NCBI GenBank assembly: GCA_020161315.1
Contig: JAIUOH010000014.1
Location: 1-64,000 of the forward strand
Reading direction: 5' to 3'
DNA from: Actinomycetota bacterium
GTDB lineage: Bacteria > Actinomycetota > Actinomycetes > Actinomycetales > Microbacteriaceae
DNA: 64,000 nucleotides
Shown here: piece after piece, positions 1 to 9,134 of the stretch
Numbering within the stretch: position 1 is the first letter of the stretch
Layout of the letters: each line of letters opens with the position of its first letter
Made by a program: the position numbers and the translations under genes
The notes under the pieces: generated by a model
Database searches by the model: none
Told to the model about the DNA's origin: nothing
The model's input: the letters and a program-made list of their open reading frames with translations, nothing else

Positions 1-69
1 GACGAAAAACCGGCGCAAACGACAAACTGGCGGTGTGAAGCTTCGCTCCGCTTGAGCAGTGCTACGCGA

Positions 70-699
70 TCAATCTGTGTGAGGCACGACCCGGGTTACG
101 CGATCATCTTGACATGAGGCACCACGGACCGGCACATCAAAGACGAGGATCAGCACAGTCAGCACCGCCGCACCCGCGAGGGCGGCGACGGCGTAGAGCG
201 ATCCCACGTGCATCAAAGCGATCGGAATGTTCAAGATGATGTCGCGCACCACGCCACCGCCGACTGCCGAGAGGGCACCGATAAAGAGCGCGGGTGCGAC
301 CGGCAGCCCCAGCGCGAGCGCCTTTGTTGTGCCGATCGCCGCGAACATACCGACGCTGAGCGCGTCGAGCAGCGTAATCACGGGGTCGACTCGACGCAGC
401 AATCGCGGCAGCAGCATGCCGATGAACGCGGCCCCGATCGCAACGATCAGATAGAGGTTGTTCGTGAAGGGTGCGGGTGGCACGTTCAGCAAGATGTCGC
501 GCAGAAAACCGCCGCCGATGCCGGTCACAATGCCGATAATCGCGACACCGAGCAGATCGATGCGCTTGAAGCCCGCGGCGTACAGCGCGCCCTGCAGGCT
601 GCCCACGCCCACCGCGACCAGGTCTACGGCAAGCGGAAGATGAAAAGTCTCTGCGATCACCCGTCTATTCTGCCGCGTGCACGCCCACAGAAGCATCAC
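70..699 (-). CDS. TRIC/YadS-family (UPF0126) membrane protein
   Basis: Predicted seven-helix membrane protein of the trimeric intracellular cation channel-like family, found in bacteria as glycine-rich inner-membrane proteins. Two internally repeated signatures are visible, GGGFLRD at residues 62-68 and GGGVVRD at 147-153, as expected from the two-fold repeat of three-helix units in this family. About 209 aa, normal length. The listed ATG gives an N-terminal extension. A GTG at 660 would begin VIAETFHLPL and fits family N-termini better, so the start is uncertain. The last 20 residues are polar and not conserved-looking. It is divergent from the phosphatase gene at 742. The ion transported is not known from sequence. 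Confidence 0.85.
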   Translation of the reverse strand: MMLLWACTRQNRRVIAETFHLPLAVDLVAVGVGSLQGALYAAGFKRIDLLGVAIIGIVTGIGGGFLRDILLNVPPAPFTNNLYLIVAIGAAFIGMLLPRLLRRVDPVITLLDALSVGMFAAIGTTKALALGLPVAPALFIGALSAVGGGVVRDIILNIPIALMHVGSLYAVAALAGAAVLTVLILVFDVPVRGASCQDDRVTRVVPHTD

Positions 700-741
700 T
701 GATAGCTTCGAATCAGCACCCGCGTTCTCGAAGGAGTTACC

Positions 742-1542
742 TTGCCCGAGCCGACACTCGACCGCCGCGTCGTTCTCTCCACCGCTCCGAATATGCGCGA
801 CCTGGGCGGCCTGCCCGTCGCTGGCGGCGTGTTTGCAAGCGGGCAGGTGTTTCGTTCGGCTTCACTCGCCGAACTGAGCGACGCCGATAGGCGCGCCGTC
901 TCTGACCTCGGAGTTGGCACCGTCTACGACCTGCGCACCGAAGACGAGTGGGCGGCAGAGCCCGACCGACTGCCAGAGTCGACCAGGCTCGTGCACCTCG
1001 ATGTGCTGGCTGATGGCAAGCTGAGCGTCGCTGCGGTGATTGGCAAACTGCGTGGCGCTCCCGGGGCAGTGAATGAGTTGCTCGGCGACGGGGCCGTGCA
1101 GCAGATGCTCACCGAGTCATACCGTGACTTCATTCGCCTGCCGTCTGCTCTCGCAGCATATCGTGACCTGTTTCTCGGGCTCGCTGATCCGGCTCGTGAT
1201 GGAGCCGCGCTGTTTCACTGCACCGCCGGCAAAGACCGAACCGGTTGGGCAGCCGCATCACTGCTGATGCTTTTTGGTGCCGACGAAGAGACCGTGCACG
1301 CCGACTACCTGCAGACCAACGACGACCTGCTGCCCGCGTTTGCCCCACTTATCGAGGCGGCCGCTGCGCAGGGTGTCGACCCCGAACTCTTGAAGGCCGC
1401 GTTTGGGGTGCAGGCGAGCTATCTCGATGCGACCCTCGAAGAAATCGAGGCGCGCTATGGCACCCTCGAAGGCTACTTCTCGCGCGGGCTCAGCCTAGAT
1501 GACGAGACGCTTGTGGCACTGCGCGAACGCTTCGTCGCGTAG
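742..1542 (+). CDS. Tyrosine/serine-type protein phosphatase (Y_phosphatase3)
   Basis: Dual-specificity-like phosphatase of the actinobacterial PtpB/lipid phosphatase type. The P-loop HCTAGKDRTG carries catalytic Cys160 and Arg166 in the CX5R arrangement, and the N-terminal NMRDLGGLP motif is typical of the family. At 266 aa it has the usual length. The start is TTG, preceded by AAGGAG at 731-736, which decides it over downstream ATGs. The gene ends 6 bp from the convergent tsaD stop, with no terminator visible between them. Substrate (phosphotyrosine, phosphoserine or phosphoinositide) cannot be told from sequence. Confidence 0.88.
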   Translation: MPEPTLDRRVVLSTAPNMRDLGGLPVAGGVFASGQVFRSASLAELSDADRRAVSDLGVGTVYDLRTEDEWAAEPDRLPESTRLVHLDVLADGKLSVAAVIGKLRGAPGAVNELLGDGAVQQMLTESYRDFIRLPSALAAYRDLFLGLADPARDGAALFHCTAGKDRTGWAAASLLMLFGADEETVHADYLQTNDDLLPAFAPLIEAAAAQGVDPELLKAAFGVQASYLDATLEEIEARYGTLEGYFSRGLSLDDETLVALRERFVA

Positions 1543-1548
1543 CGAGGA

Positions 1549-2640
1549 TCACCGCACCTGTACCTCGGTCACCGGCAGGGTGGAGTCGGCGCCGAAGTCG
1601 AGCGATGAAGGCGCATGGCCAGCGGCGACCAACTGCGCCCCGATCGAGGCGATCATCGCGCCGTTGTCGGTGCAGAGCGAGAGCGGTGGCACCCGCAGTT
1701 CGACGCCCTGCGCGGCGCAGCGCTCTGCCGCAAGCTCGCGCACGCGCGCGTTCGCCGCGACGCCACCGCCGAGCAACAGCCTGGGCACACCGAGGTCGGC
1801 GCAGGCTGCAAGCGCCTTCGCCGTCAACACATCGGCAACGGCCTCGCGAAAGCTCGCCGCAACATCGGCTACCGGCACGGACTCACCCGCATCTTGGCGT
1901 TGCTCGACCCAACGGGCGACCGAGGTCTTCAGCCCCGAGAAAGAGAAGTCGTAGCGGTGCCGTTCGAGGTCTTTCGCCTTCGTCAGCCCGCGCGGAAACC
2001 TGATCGCCTGTGGGTCACCCTCGGCTGCCATGCGGTCGATCTGCGGCCCACCCGGGTACGGCAGCCCGAGCAATCGCGCAACCTTGTCGAAGGCCTCGCC
2101 AGCGGCGTCATCGATGGTCTCGCCGAGCATCTCGACATCGCTGATGAGATCGCGCACGAGCAGCAGCGAGGTGTGACCGCCAGACACAAGCAGCGCGACG
2201 GTCGGCAGCTCGAGCTCGCCGATCTCGCCCTCGATACCGGTGACGCTTCGCAGCCCCTCGCCGCGCAGCAGATCTGCCCCAACGTGCCCCACAAGGTGAT
2301 TCACCGCGTAGAGCGGCTTATTTAGCGACACCGCGAGTGCCTTCGCGGCAGAAACCCCGACCATCAGCGCGCCTGCGAGCCCGGGCCCGCAGGTCACCGA
2401 GATCGCGTCGAGCTCGTCAAAACTCACGCCCGCATCGGCGATCGCCTTCTCAAGCGTCGGCTGCATCGCCTCGAGGTGAGCGCGCGCCGCAACCTCGGGC
2501 ACGACTCCCCCGTACCTCGCGTGCTCGTCCATCGACGAGGCGATCGTGTTTGCGAGCAGCGTGCGCCCGCGCACAATGCCGACACCGGTCTCGTCGCAGC
2601 TCGTCTCGATGCCCAGTACCAGTGGTTCTGCGGCGCTCAT
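1549..2640 (-). CDS. tsaD: tRNA N6-threonylcarbamoyltransferase TsaD
   Basis: Catalytic subunit that transfers threonylcarbamoyl from threonylcarbamoyl-AMP to A37 of ANN-decoding tRNAs, acting with TsaB and TsaE, both encoded just upstream. The ASKHA fold is evident from [14 protein letters not shown] at residues 10-23, and the metal ligands His115 and His119 lie in HLVGH. At 363 aa it is slightly longer than the E. coli protein. The ATG overlaps the rimI stop as ATGA, implying translational coupling. It is the last gene of the glmS-acpS-alr/tsaE-tsaB-rimI-tsaD run. Confidence 0.97.
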   Translation of the reverse strand: MSAAEPLVLGIETSCDETGVGIVRGRTLLANTIASSMDEHARYGGVVPEVAARAHLEAMQPTLEKAIADAGVSFDELDAISVTCGPGLAGALMVGVSAAKALAVSLNKPLYAVNHLVGHVGADLLRGEGLRSVTGIEGEIGELELPTVALLVSGGHTSLLLVRDLISDVEMLGETIDDAAGEAFDKVARLLGLPYPGGPQIDRMAAEGDPQAIRFPRGLTKAKDLERHRYDFSFSGLKTSVARWVEQRQDAGESVPVADVAASFREAVADVLTAKALAACADLGVPRLLLGGGVAANARVRELAAERCAAQGVELRVPPLSLCTDNGAMIASIGAQLVAAGHAPSSLDFGADSTLPVTEVQVR

Positions 2641-3209
2641 CGTCGGTTCTCCATCTGCAGTTTGTTCACGATCGCATCGACGCCCTCAGGCTGGTAGTAG
2701 CGCGGCCGCACACCGATCTCTTCGAAGCCGAGCGACGCATAGAGCGACCTAGCGACGGGGTTGTCTGCGCGCACCTCAAGAAACACCTCGCGCACCCCGC
2801 GCTCACCGCCCGCGTCGAGCAGCGCGTTCATAAGGCGGCGGCCCTGGCCCGCACCGCGCGCGCCCGGCGCGAGCGCGATCGTTTGAATGTCGCCTTCTTC
2901 GCCTACCGCCAGCAGGCCTCCGTATCCGAGGATCACGCCTTCGGCGTCGGTCAGTGCGAGGTAGCACCGGTGATCGGCGGTGAGCTCTTCGCGCATCATG
3001 TCGCGGCTCCACGCCTCTGCGCCAAACACCGAGCTCTCGATGGCCCAGATCGCGTCGAGATCTGCCTCGGTTGCCGGTCTCAGAGCGAGCGGTGGGGAGG
3101 CTTCGGAAGCTGCGCGACCGGCCGGGTCTGGCGGGAGCGGCCGCGAAGCGGTCGCGGATGGATCGTCGCGCAGTTCCGAAGCCTCCCCACCGCTCGCGTC
3201 ACCGTTCAC
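2637..3209 (-). CDS. rimI: Ribosomal protein S18-alanine N-acetyltransferase RimI-like, with repeat-derived N-terminal extension
   Basis: GNAT acetyltransferase located between tsaB and tsaD, the standard RimI position. The GNAT fold starts at about residue 41 ([10 protein letters not shown]). The acetyl-CoA loop [10 protein letters not shown] is near residue 120 and the C-terminal [13 protein letters not shown] is typical of RimI. Residues 1-40 form a low-complexity Pro/Ala/Ser extension that most RimI proteins lack. It is encoded by a long inverted repeat (3085-3197), so it probably arose by repeat insertion. The GTG start overlaps the tsaB stop as GTGA. If that start is real the extension is translated. 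No good internal start was seen at residue 41. Confidence 0.9.
   Translation of the reverse strand: MNGDASGGEASELRDDPSATASRPLPPDPAGRAASEASPPLALRPATEADLDAIWAIESSVFGAEAWSRDMMREELTADHRCYLALTDAEGVILGYGGLLAVGEEGDIQTIALAPGARGAGQGRRLMNALLDAGGERGVREVFLEVRADNPVARSLYASLGFEEIGVRPRYYQPEGVDAIVNKLQMENRR
3085..3197. repeat. Long inverted repeat inside rimI 5' coding region
   Basis: Arms at 3085-3117 and 3166-3197 are complementary over 32-33 bases with a single unpaired base. They enclose a 48-base loop that itself contains the smaller near-palindrome GCGGCCGC-GAA-GCGGTCGC. In the rimI reading frame the arms encode the repeated peptides GGEASE and AASEAS. This looks like a small interspersed palindromic element that stayed in frame. 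Confidence 0.85.
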
Positions 3210-3898
3210 ACCGACACCCGCTTCACGGCGGCCGCGGGCTTCACGTCTGGTGCGCGCAGGTAGAGCGCGCGATCCTCTTCGAAAGTGGTGCCAGAAACCA
3301 AGCGTCTCGCTGCCAGCTGCACCAAGCGGGCAGCGGGAATTCGCTCGGGCCAGATGTCGCTGGCTGATTCGGCAAAGTGCTCCCGGGTTTCGAGACGGGC
3401 CTCTGCCGCGCGCATGGGCACGCCCGCCCAGTCGAGGCCGGCGTATTCGGTGACGAACAGCTCGCGACGCTTCGCGTCTTGCACAACCCGTACGTCGGGC
3501 GCGGCGGCACCTTGCTCGAGTGTGGCGAGCGCAACCGCCTCGTGCCCTTGCAGTGGGAGCAGCGGCACGCCACGGCCGACCGCAAAGGCGTGGGCCGCCG
3601 CGATCCCTACACGAAGGCCGGTGAAGGGGCCCGGACCAACGCCCGCGACTACACCAGTTACCGCGTTCGACGGCACACCGGCAAGCTCGAAGACTCGGGC
3701 AAGCAGGCCGCCGATTACCTCGGCGTGACCGCGCGAGTCGTCGCTCGAAACCTCGTACACGCGACCGGCGTACCCAAGCGCGACGCTTGTGCCGAGCGCG
3801 GTGTCAATGGCAAGAAGCGTGTAATCGCCAAGCTCTGCGGCATCGAGGGCGCGCTCGTTCGGCGCAGTGGAAAGCAGTTCTGCGGCAGGAGTGAGCAC
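3206..3898 (-). CDS. tsaB: tRNA threonylcarbamoyladenosine biosynthesis protein TsaB
   Basis: Non-catalytic ASKHA-fold partner of TsaD in t6A37 formation. The core starts at LLAIDTALGTSVAL, and the conserved GVGPGPFTGLRVG segment lies near residue 90. At 230 aa it is of normal length, with an extra N-terminal stretch of about 25 residues before the core. The GTG start shares one base with the TAG stop of the upstream alr-tsaE fusion gene, so translation is probably coupled. Confidence 0.95.
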   Translation of the reverse strand: MLTPAAELLSTAPNERALDAAELGDYTLLAIDTALGTSVALGYAGRVYEVSSDDSRGHAEVIGGLLARVFELAGVPSNAVTGVVAGVGPGPFTGLRVGIAAAHAFAVGRGVPLLPLQGHEAVALATLEQGAAAPDVRVVQDAKRRELFVTEYAGLDWAGVPMRAAEARLETREHFAESASDIWPERIPAARLVQLAARRLVSGTTFEEDRALYLRAPDVKPAAAVKRVSV

Positions 3899-5556
3899 TA
3901 GAGCACACCGTTTCTGTAGCGGGGACCGTAGCCGGTGATGGTCACCGTGCGCGGCTCAACGTCTTCGTCGGCGTCGCTGTCGAGGGTGACGTCTGCGGGC
4001 GTCGCTGCCGCTGTCGCGCCTGTGGGGCGCTCGATCACGATCTCAATCCAGCTGCCGCGCTCTTCAACGAGGCCCGCACCCCACTCGGCAATCACGACCG
4101 AGCCCTCGAAATCAAGATCGAGATCGTCGAGCTCTGCAGCGTCTGCCAGACGATAGGCATCGACGTGCACGAGCGGCGCACCGCCCACGAGCGAGGGGTG
4201 GGTACGGGCAAGCACAAAGGTCGGGCTCGTCACCGGTCCACGCACGCCCATGCCCTCGCCGATGCCGCGGCTCAGCGTGGTCTTGCCCGCGCCAAGCGGG
4301 CCGGTCAGGATGACGAGGTCGCCGGCAACAAAGCTCTTGCCGAGGCGAATGCCGAGCGCGTGCATGGCGTCGGGGTCGGCGATATGCAGGGTCGTTGATT
4401 GCTGCTTGGTCTCAACCTGACCAGACTCGACCGCAATGCGCGCTACCCTCGGCCCAATGTCAGTAACAAGCTCATAGTTGATGGTGCCGATCCTGCGCGC
4501 CCAGTCGTCGACCGAGGGCAGCCCGGCAGCGGGGTCGCCGAAGAGCACAACCTCGTCGCCAACCTCTACTGAGATGCCTCGTGCAACAAGTTCGCCGAGG
4601 TCAACGACGCACTGATCCATCGCAATGCGGCCAACAATCGGGCATGCGACGCCCGCAACCATCACGTTTGTGCCGGTGCCGCTCAACGCGCGTGGTAGGC
4701 CGTCTGCATACCCAAACGGCACAAGACCGAGCAGGGTGTCGCGCTCGGCGACGTGGGTGTACTCGTACGAAACCCCCGTTCCCGCTGGCGCCTCTCGAAG
4801 GCCGATGAGCTCGCTCTTCAGCGTCATCACCGGGGTGAGGCCGAAATCGGCCGAGGTGCGGTCGGTGAATGAGCTGAGGCCGTACATCGCCATGCCCACG
4901 CGCACGGTGTTGTAGTGCAGGCTCGGGCGGGTCAGTGCTGCCTCTGAGGCCGCAAGGTGAATCAACTCGGGCTCGCAGCCGAGGCCTCGTAGCAGCTCTA
5001 CCGCCGAGTCGAGCTGTGCTCCCTGGGCGGCGTCGGCCGCCTCGCCCGCGTTCGAAAGGTGGCTGAACACGCCGCGCACCCGCACCAGGCCGGCCCGCTC
5101 GAGTTCGATCGCGCGCGAAAAGAGCGGCGCCCAATCGGCCTCACTGGCCCCGTTTCGGCTCAGACCGGTATCAACCTTGAGCTGCACGGTCGCCACGCAC
5201 TGCTGCTCACGCGCGGCCGCGGCCAGCGCCTCGAGCTGTTCGATGCGGCTCACCGCCACCTCAATGCAGTGCTCGACGGCGCCATCAAAATCTGCGCGCG
5301 GGCCAATCAGCCAGCACAAAATGGGTGCGTCGATGCCATCTTTTCTGAGCGCAATCGCCTCGTCAACGTCGGCGACCCCGATCATCATCGCGCCGGCCTC
5401 GAGAGCTGCGCGCGCGACGATCGGCGCGCCGTGGCCGTAGGCGTTCGACTTCATCACCGCGATCAGATTGACCCCGGTGTGCTCGCGAAGATGCCGCACA
5501 TTGCTTTTGAGTGCGGACAGCGAGATCTCGGCAATGCGCATCGGTTTGGTGCTCAT
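3898..5556 (-). CDS. alr: Alanine racemase fused to TsaE ATPase
   Basis: One open frame of 552 aa joins two enzymes. Residues 1 to about 380 are a fold-type III alanine racemase that makes D-alanine for peptidoglycan. Its PLP lysine is Lys36 in MKSNAYGHG and its catalytic Tyr lies in GVSYEYTH. Residues from about 388 are TsaE, the ATPase of the t6A complex, with Walker A GPLGAGKTT and the following PVTSPTFVLAR. The join at VETKQQSTTLHIADP has no stop or frameshift. Alr-TsaE fusions occur in some Actinobacteria (recalled). The ATG overlaps the acpS stop as ATGA. Confidence 0.95.
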   Translation of the reverse strand: MSTKPMRIAEISLSALKSNVRHLREHTGVNLIAVMKSNAYGHGAPIVARAALEAGAMMIGVADVDEAIALRKDGIDAPILCWLIGPRADFDGAVEHCIEVAVSRIEQLEALAAAAREQQCVATVQLKVDTGLSRNGASEADWAPLFSRAIELERAGLVRVRGVFSHLSNAGEAADAAQGAQLDSAVELLRGLGCEPELIHLAASEAALTRPSLHYNTVRVGMAMYGLSSFTDRTSADFGLTPVMTLKSELIGLREAPAGTGVSYEYTHVAERDTLLGLVPFGYADGLPRALSGTGTNVMVAGVACPIVGRIAMDQCVVDLGELVARGISVEVGDEVVLFGDPAAGLPSVDDWARRIGTINYELVTDIGPRVARIAVESGQVETKQQSTTLHIADPDAMHALGIRLGKSFVAGDLVILTGPLGAGKTTLSRGIGEGMGVRGPVTSPTFVLARTHPSLVGGAPLVHVDAYRLADAAELDDLDLDFEGSVVIAEWGAGLVEERGSWIEIVIERPTGATAAATPADVTLDSDADEDVEPRTVTITGYGPRYRNGVL

Positions 5557-5951
5557 TTCTCATCTCCGTTCGCGGTCGCTTCGGCGAGCGACAGACCCAT
5601 CGCTGCTTCGACCACCACAAACGCGGTAGCCACCCCCGCATCGTGGGTCATCGAAACGTGTATGCGGCCGGCACCCAGTCGTGTGAGTTCACGCGCCAGC
5701 GCGGCGTGGCGCGCAAACGACGGTGCGCGATCCTCGTCGCGAAGAATCTCCATGTCGTGCCAGGCGAGGCCATGCGAGTCGCCCAGCGCCTTAATCAGCG
5801 CCTCTTTCGCCGCAAACCGGGCCGCGAGCGACCACATAGGCAGCTCGCGTTCACGCTCGGTAAACAGGCGTGACCGTAGCTTCGGGGTGCGGCCGATCGA
5901 GCGCTCGAAGCGCCCGATATCGACCGTGTCAACCCCGATGCCGAAGATCAA
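5553..5951 (-). CDS. acpS: Holo-[acyl-carrier-protein] synthase
   Basis: Transfers 4'-phosphopantetheine from CoA to the ACP serine. Group I PPTase signatures are clear: IGVDTVDI with the Mg-binding Asp8, and RFAAKEALIKAL with the second metal ligand Glu. At 132 aa it has the usual length. It starts 5 bases after the glmS stop and ends overlapping the alr-tsaE ATG. nnrD (NAD(P)HX epimerase/dehydratase), often found between acpS and alr, is absent here. Confidence 0.95.
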   Translation of the reverse strand: MIFGIGVDTVDIGRFERSIGRTPKLRSRLFTERERELPMWSLAARFAAKEALIKALGDSHGLAWHDMEILRDEDRAPSFARHAALARELTRLGAGRIHVSMTHDAGVATAFVVVEAAMGLSLAEATANGDEK

Positions 5952-5956
5952 AAGTG

Positions 5957-7804
5957 CTACTCGACCGTCACTGACTTTGCGAGGTTGCGCGGCTGGTCAA
6001 CATCAAGACCCTTTGCGGTCGAGAGCTCAAGCGCGAACCACTGCATCGGCACAACCTGCACGATCGGTTCAAAGATCGCGTCAACGAGCGGCAGGCGAAT
6101 TACATCGTCTGCGTAGGGCAGCACCGAGGTGTCACCCTTCTCAACGATCGCGATGACGCGGGCACCGCGGGCGCGAATCTCTTGAATGTTCGAGACGACC
6201 TTCGAGTGCATCACGGGCGACTGGCGCGGGCTCGGCACGAGCACGAACACCGGCTGGCCGTGGTCGATCAGCGCGATGGGGCCGTGCTTTAGCTCGCCCG
6301 CGGCGAAGCCCTCGGCGTGAATGTAGGCGATCTCTTTAAGCTTGAGCGCACCCTCGAGCGCGGTCGGAAAGCCCACGTGACGACCCAAGAACAGCACCGA
6401 ACGGGTGTCGGCCATCCAGTGCGCAAGCTGAGCGATCTGCTCGTGTGTGTCGACCGCCTCTTTCACCGCCGCTGGCAGGGTTTCAAGGGCGAGGATCGCG
6501 GCAGCCTCGTCTGCAGCCGAAAGTGTGCCGCGCACGCGACCCAGGTGCAGGCCAATCAGGTAGAGGGCGGTGATCTGCGCGGTGAAGGCCTTCGTCGATG
6601 CGACCGCAACCTCTGGGCCTGCGTGCGTGTAGACGGCAGCGTCGCTCTCGCGGGGAATCGTGGCGCTCTGCGTGTTGCAGACCGAGACGGTGGTGACGCC
6701 ACGCTCGTTCGCGTACTTCACTGCCATCATGGTGTCCATGGTCTCGCCCGACTGGCTCACCGAAATCACCATGGTGCGCTCAGTCAGCACGGGGTCGCGG
6801 TAGCGGAACTCGTGGCTCAACTGCACCTCAACCGGTACGCGAGCCCACTGCTCGATCGCGTATGCACCGATCTGGCCAGCGTAAGAGGCAGTGCCGCAAG
6901 CGATGATCACGATGCGGTCGATGTTCTGCAGTTTCTCGGCACCGAGTGCGCTCAGCTCTGGAATCTCAACGTGCCCGTCGACGATGCGGCCGCGAACGGT
7001 GTTTGCGACTGCCTCGGGTTGCTCGTTGATCTCTTTCGCCATAAACGACGACCAGCCACCCTTTTCGGCGGCCTCGGTGTCCCACGCAACCTCGTACTCT
7101 TCGAACTCAACGGGGTTGCCGTCAAAGTCGGTGATGCGCACAGCGTCTGGGGTGATGATCGCGATGTTGTCTTCGTCAACTGCGACCGCGCGGCGCGTGT
7201 AACCCACGAATGCTGCCACATCGCTGCCCAAGAAGTTTTCGCCGTCGCCAAGGCCCACCACGAGTGGCGAGCTGTGGCGTGCGGCAACGACCGTGTCGGG
7301 GTTGTCGCGGTGCATCGCGAGCAGGGTGAAGGTGCCGTGCAGGCGCTTCACGACGTTACGAAACGCCTGCTCGAGGTCACCCACGCGCGAGACCTCAAGA
7401 CCCAGCAGCGCCGCGACAACCTCGGTGTCGGTCTCGCTCTTGAGCTCAATGCCCGCAGCGTCGAGCTCGGCGCGCAGCTCTGCGAAGTTCTCTACGATGC
7501 CGTTGTGAATCAGGGCGAGCTTGCCGTTGTCACCGAGGTGAGGGTGTGCGTTGACGTCGGTCGGGCCACCGTGGGTAGCCCAGCGAGTGTGGCCGATGCC
7601 CGTGCCACCGGCGTCTACCGGGCTGGTCTCGAGCAACTCGACCAGGCGAGCGAGCTTGCCCGAACGCTTGCGCACAGCGATTTCGTCGCTCTCAAGCACG
7701 GCGATGCCTGCCGAGTCATAGCCACGGTATTCAAGACGCTTCAGGCCGCTGGTGAGCACCGCTGTGGTGTCTCCCTGGCCGACGTATCCTACGATTCCAC
7801 ACAT
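5957..7804 (-). CDS. glmS: Glutamine--fructose-6-phosphate aminotransferase (isomerizing)
   Basis: Makes glucosamine-6-phosphate from fructose-6-phosphate and glutamine, the first step to UDP-GlcNAc. The N-terminal nucleophile Cys2 in MCGIVGYVG begins a class II glutamine amidotransferase domain (to about residue 230). Two SIS isomerase domains follow, with GTASYAGQIG and the terminal LAKSVTVE. At 615 aa it is full length. It leads the operon running to tsaD and is divergent from coaA. No glmS ribozyme is visible in the 72-base upstream gap. Confidence 0.98.
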   Translation of the reverse strand: MCGIVGYVGQGDTTAVLTSGLKRLEYRGYDSAGIAVLESDEIAVRKRSGKLARLVELLETSPVDAGGTGIGHTRWATHGGPTDVNAHPHLGDNGKLALIHNGIVENFAELRAELDAAGIELKSETDTEVVAALLGLEVSRVGDLEQAFRNVVKRLHGTFTLLAMHRDNPDTVVAARHSSPLVVGLGDGENFLGSDVAAFVGYTRRAVAVDEDNIAIITPDAVRITDFDGNPVEFEEYEVAWDTEAAEKGGWSSFMAKEINEQPEAVANTVRGRIVDGHVEIPELSALGAEKLQNIDRIVIIACGTASYAGQIGAYAIEQWARVPVEVQLSHEFRYRDPVLTERTMVISVSQSGETMDTMMAVKYANERGVTTVSVCNTQSATIPRESDAAVYTHAGPEVAVASTKAFTAQITALYLIGLHLGRVRGTLSAADEAAAILALETLPAAVKEAVDTHEQIAQLAHWMADTRSVLFLGRHVGFPTALEGALKLKEIAYIHAEGFAAGELKHGPIALIDHGQPVFVLVPSPRQSPVMHSKVVSNIQEIRARGARVIAIVEKGDTSVLPYADDVIRLPLVDAIFEPIVQVVPMQWFALELSTAKGLDVDQPRNLAKSVTVE

Positions 7805-7876
7805 GGGGGTTAGTTTACTGCCCTCGCGGGCCTGCTTTGCTGAGTGGCGGCGGCATGTGTGGCACCATATTTATTG

Positions 7877-8848
7877 ATGACTGAGTACAGCAGCACAGAG
7901 ACGCAGGCGCTCACCAGGCCCGACCTGACCTCGCCCTTCATTGAGATTGCGCGTGACGAATGGGCGCGCCTCGCGGGCGAGACCCCGATGCCGCTCACCG
8001 AGGCTGAGCTCGACGCCTATCGCGGGCTCGGCGAGCCGCTCGACCTCGCAGAGGTTGGCGACGTGTATCGCCCGCTCAGCAGGCTCATCAATCAATACGC
8101 AATCGCTGAGCGTGAGGCACATCGCCGCACCCGCAGCTTTCTGCGCCGCACGGGCGACCAGCCCTCGCCCTTCGTAATCGGCATCGCCGGTTCGGTGGCG
8201 GTCGGCAAGTCAACCGTCGCGCGCATTCTGCGCGACATGCTGGCTCGCTGGCCCGAGACCCCAAACGTGCAGCTGATCACCACCGACGGTTTTCTCTACC
8301 CGAACGCCGAGCTCGAGGCCCGCGGCATTGCGCACCGCAAGGGGTTTCCGGAGTCATACGACCGCCGCGCACTGCTGCGCTTCGTGACCCAGGTGAAGTC
8401 GGGCGCCACAGAGACGAAGGTGCCCCACTACAGCCACCTGATCTACGACATCGTGCCCGACGAGTTCACCGTGGTGAAGCGCCCCGACATTCTCATCGTC
8501 GAGGGGCTCAACGTGCTGCAGCCCGCTTCAATGCAGCACCCGCTCGCGGTGAGCGACCTCTTCGACTTCTCGATCTACGTTGACGCCCGCACCGCCGACA
8601 TCGAGCGCTGGTTCACGAACCGCTTTCTGCGTCTCAAAGATCAAGCGTTCAGCGACCCCAACTCGTACTTCAGGCGCTTCGCCACGCTTGATGATGAGGC
8701 CGCCCGCGGCCTTGCGCACGAGTATTGGAAGGGCATCAACGAGCCAAACCTCGTCGCAAACATTCGCCCCACCCGCGCCCGCGCCTCGCTGGTGCTGCGC
8801 AAAGAGGCAGATCACCGGGTGCAGAAGGTCTTGCTGCGCAAGATCTGA
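7877..8848 (+). CDS. coaA: Type I pantothenate kinase
   Basis: Phosphorylates pantothenate, the first committed step to CoA. The P-loop GSVAVGKST and the conserved TTDGFLYPN and YSHLIYDIV segments identify the prokaryotic type I enzyme. The start is taken as the ATG at 7877 ([10 protein letters not shown]), giving 323 aa. The frame stays open further upstream, but that stretch overlaps the promoter region. No Shine-Dalgarno precedes this ATG. A CATATT hexamer 6 bases upstream suggests a leaderless transcript (weak inference). Confidence 0.96.
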   Translation: MTEYSSTETQALTRPDLTSPFIEIARDEWARLAGETPMPLTEAELDAYRGLGEPLDLAEVGDVYRPLSRLINQYAIAEREAHRRTRSFLRRTGDQPSPFVIGIAGSVAVGKSTVARILRDMLARWPETPNVQLITTDGFLYPNAELEARGIAHRKGFPESYDRRALLRFVTQVKSGATETKVPHYSHLIYDIVPDEFTVVKRPDILIVEGLNVLQPASMQHPLAVSDLFDFSIYVDARTADIERWFTNRFLRLKDQAFSDPNSYFRRFATLDDEAARGLAHEYWKGINEPNLVANIRPTRARASLVLRKEADHRVQKVLLRKI

Positions 8849-8890
8849 TCGCGTGGTCCGGCAGCGGTCGCTAATCAGCGGCCTCGCCTG

Positions 8891-8928
8891 TCACGTCACG
8901 TCACGTCACGTCACGTCACGTCACGTCG
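8891..8928. repeat. Tandem pentamer (TCACG)x7
   Basis: Seven perfect copies of TCACG followed by TCG, 43 bases after the coaA stop and outside any gene. It is a simple-sequence tract likely to vary in copy number by slippage. Confidence 0.95.
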
Positions 8929-8937
8929 AACGTACAT

Positions 8938-9048
8938 ATGGCTAGCGAATGTGCCCGTAAAGTACGGTTATTTTCCAACACATTCGCTAGCCATGTATAC
9001 ACTCGCTAGCCGCATGTACACTCGTCAGCTGAGGGCACATTCGATAGC
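8938..9048. repeat. Inverted and direct repeats with GCTAGC core
   Basis: A perfect 16-base inverted repeat, ATGGCTAGCGAATGTG at 8938-8953 and its complement at 8979-8994, encloses a 25-base loop. Two further degenerate copies follow, near 9001-9024 (ACTCGCTAGCCGCATGTAC) and near 9027-9048 (CACATTCGATAGCGAG). The rest of the 8849-9134 gap holds no gene I can support. Confidence 0.85.
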
Positions 9049-9134
9049 GAGTCAAGCACGGCTCAGCACGGCAACCTCTGGCTGCACAGCTCAGCGACAG
9101 GTCAGCAAGTTTCAAGCAGCACGCGGGATCGCGG

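Noticed and set aside
5059..6156. 365-codon open frame on the plus strand
   Set aside because: Antisense to alr-tsaE, acpS and the glmS end; low-complexity translation.
6317..7813. 498-codon open frame on the plus strand
   Set aside because: Antisense shadow of glmS; no domain and no ribosome-binding site.
7805..7876. glmS ribozyme or riboswitch upstream of glmS
   Set aside because: The gap is only 72 bases and shows no glmS-ribozyme core; such ribozymes are mostly known from Firmicutes.
8891..8994. Possible CRISPR array
   Set aside because: The repeats are a 5-base tandem tract and a single inverted repeat, with no regularly spaced repeats or spacers and no cas genes.
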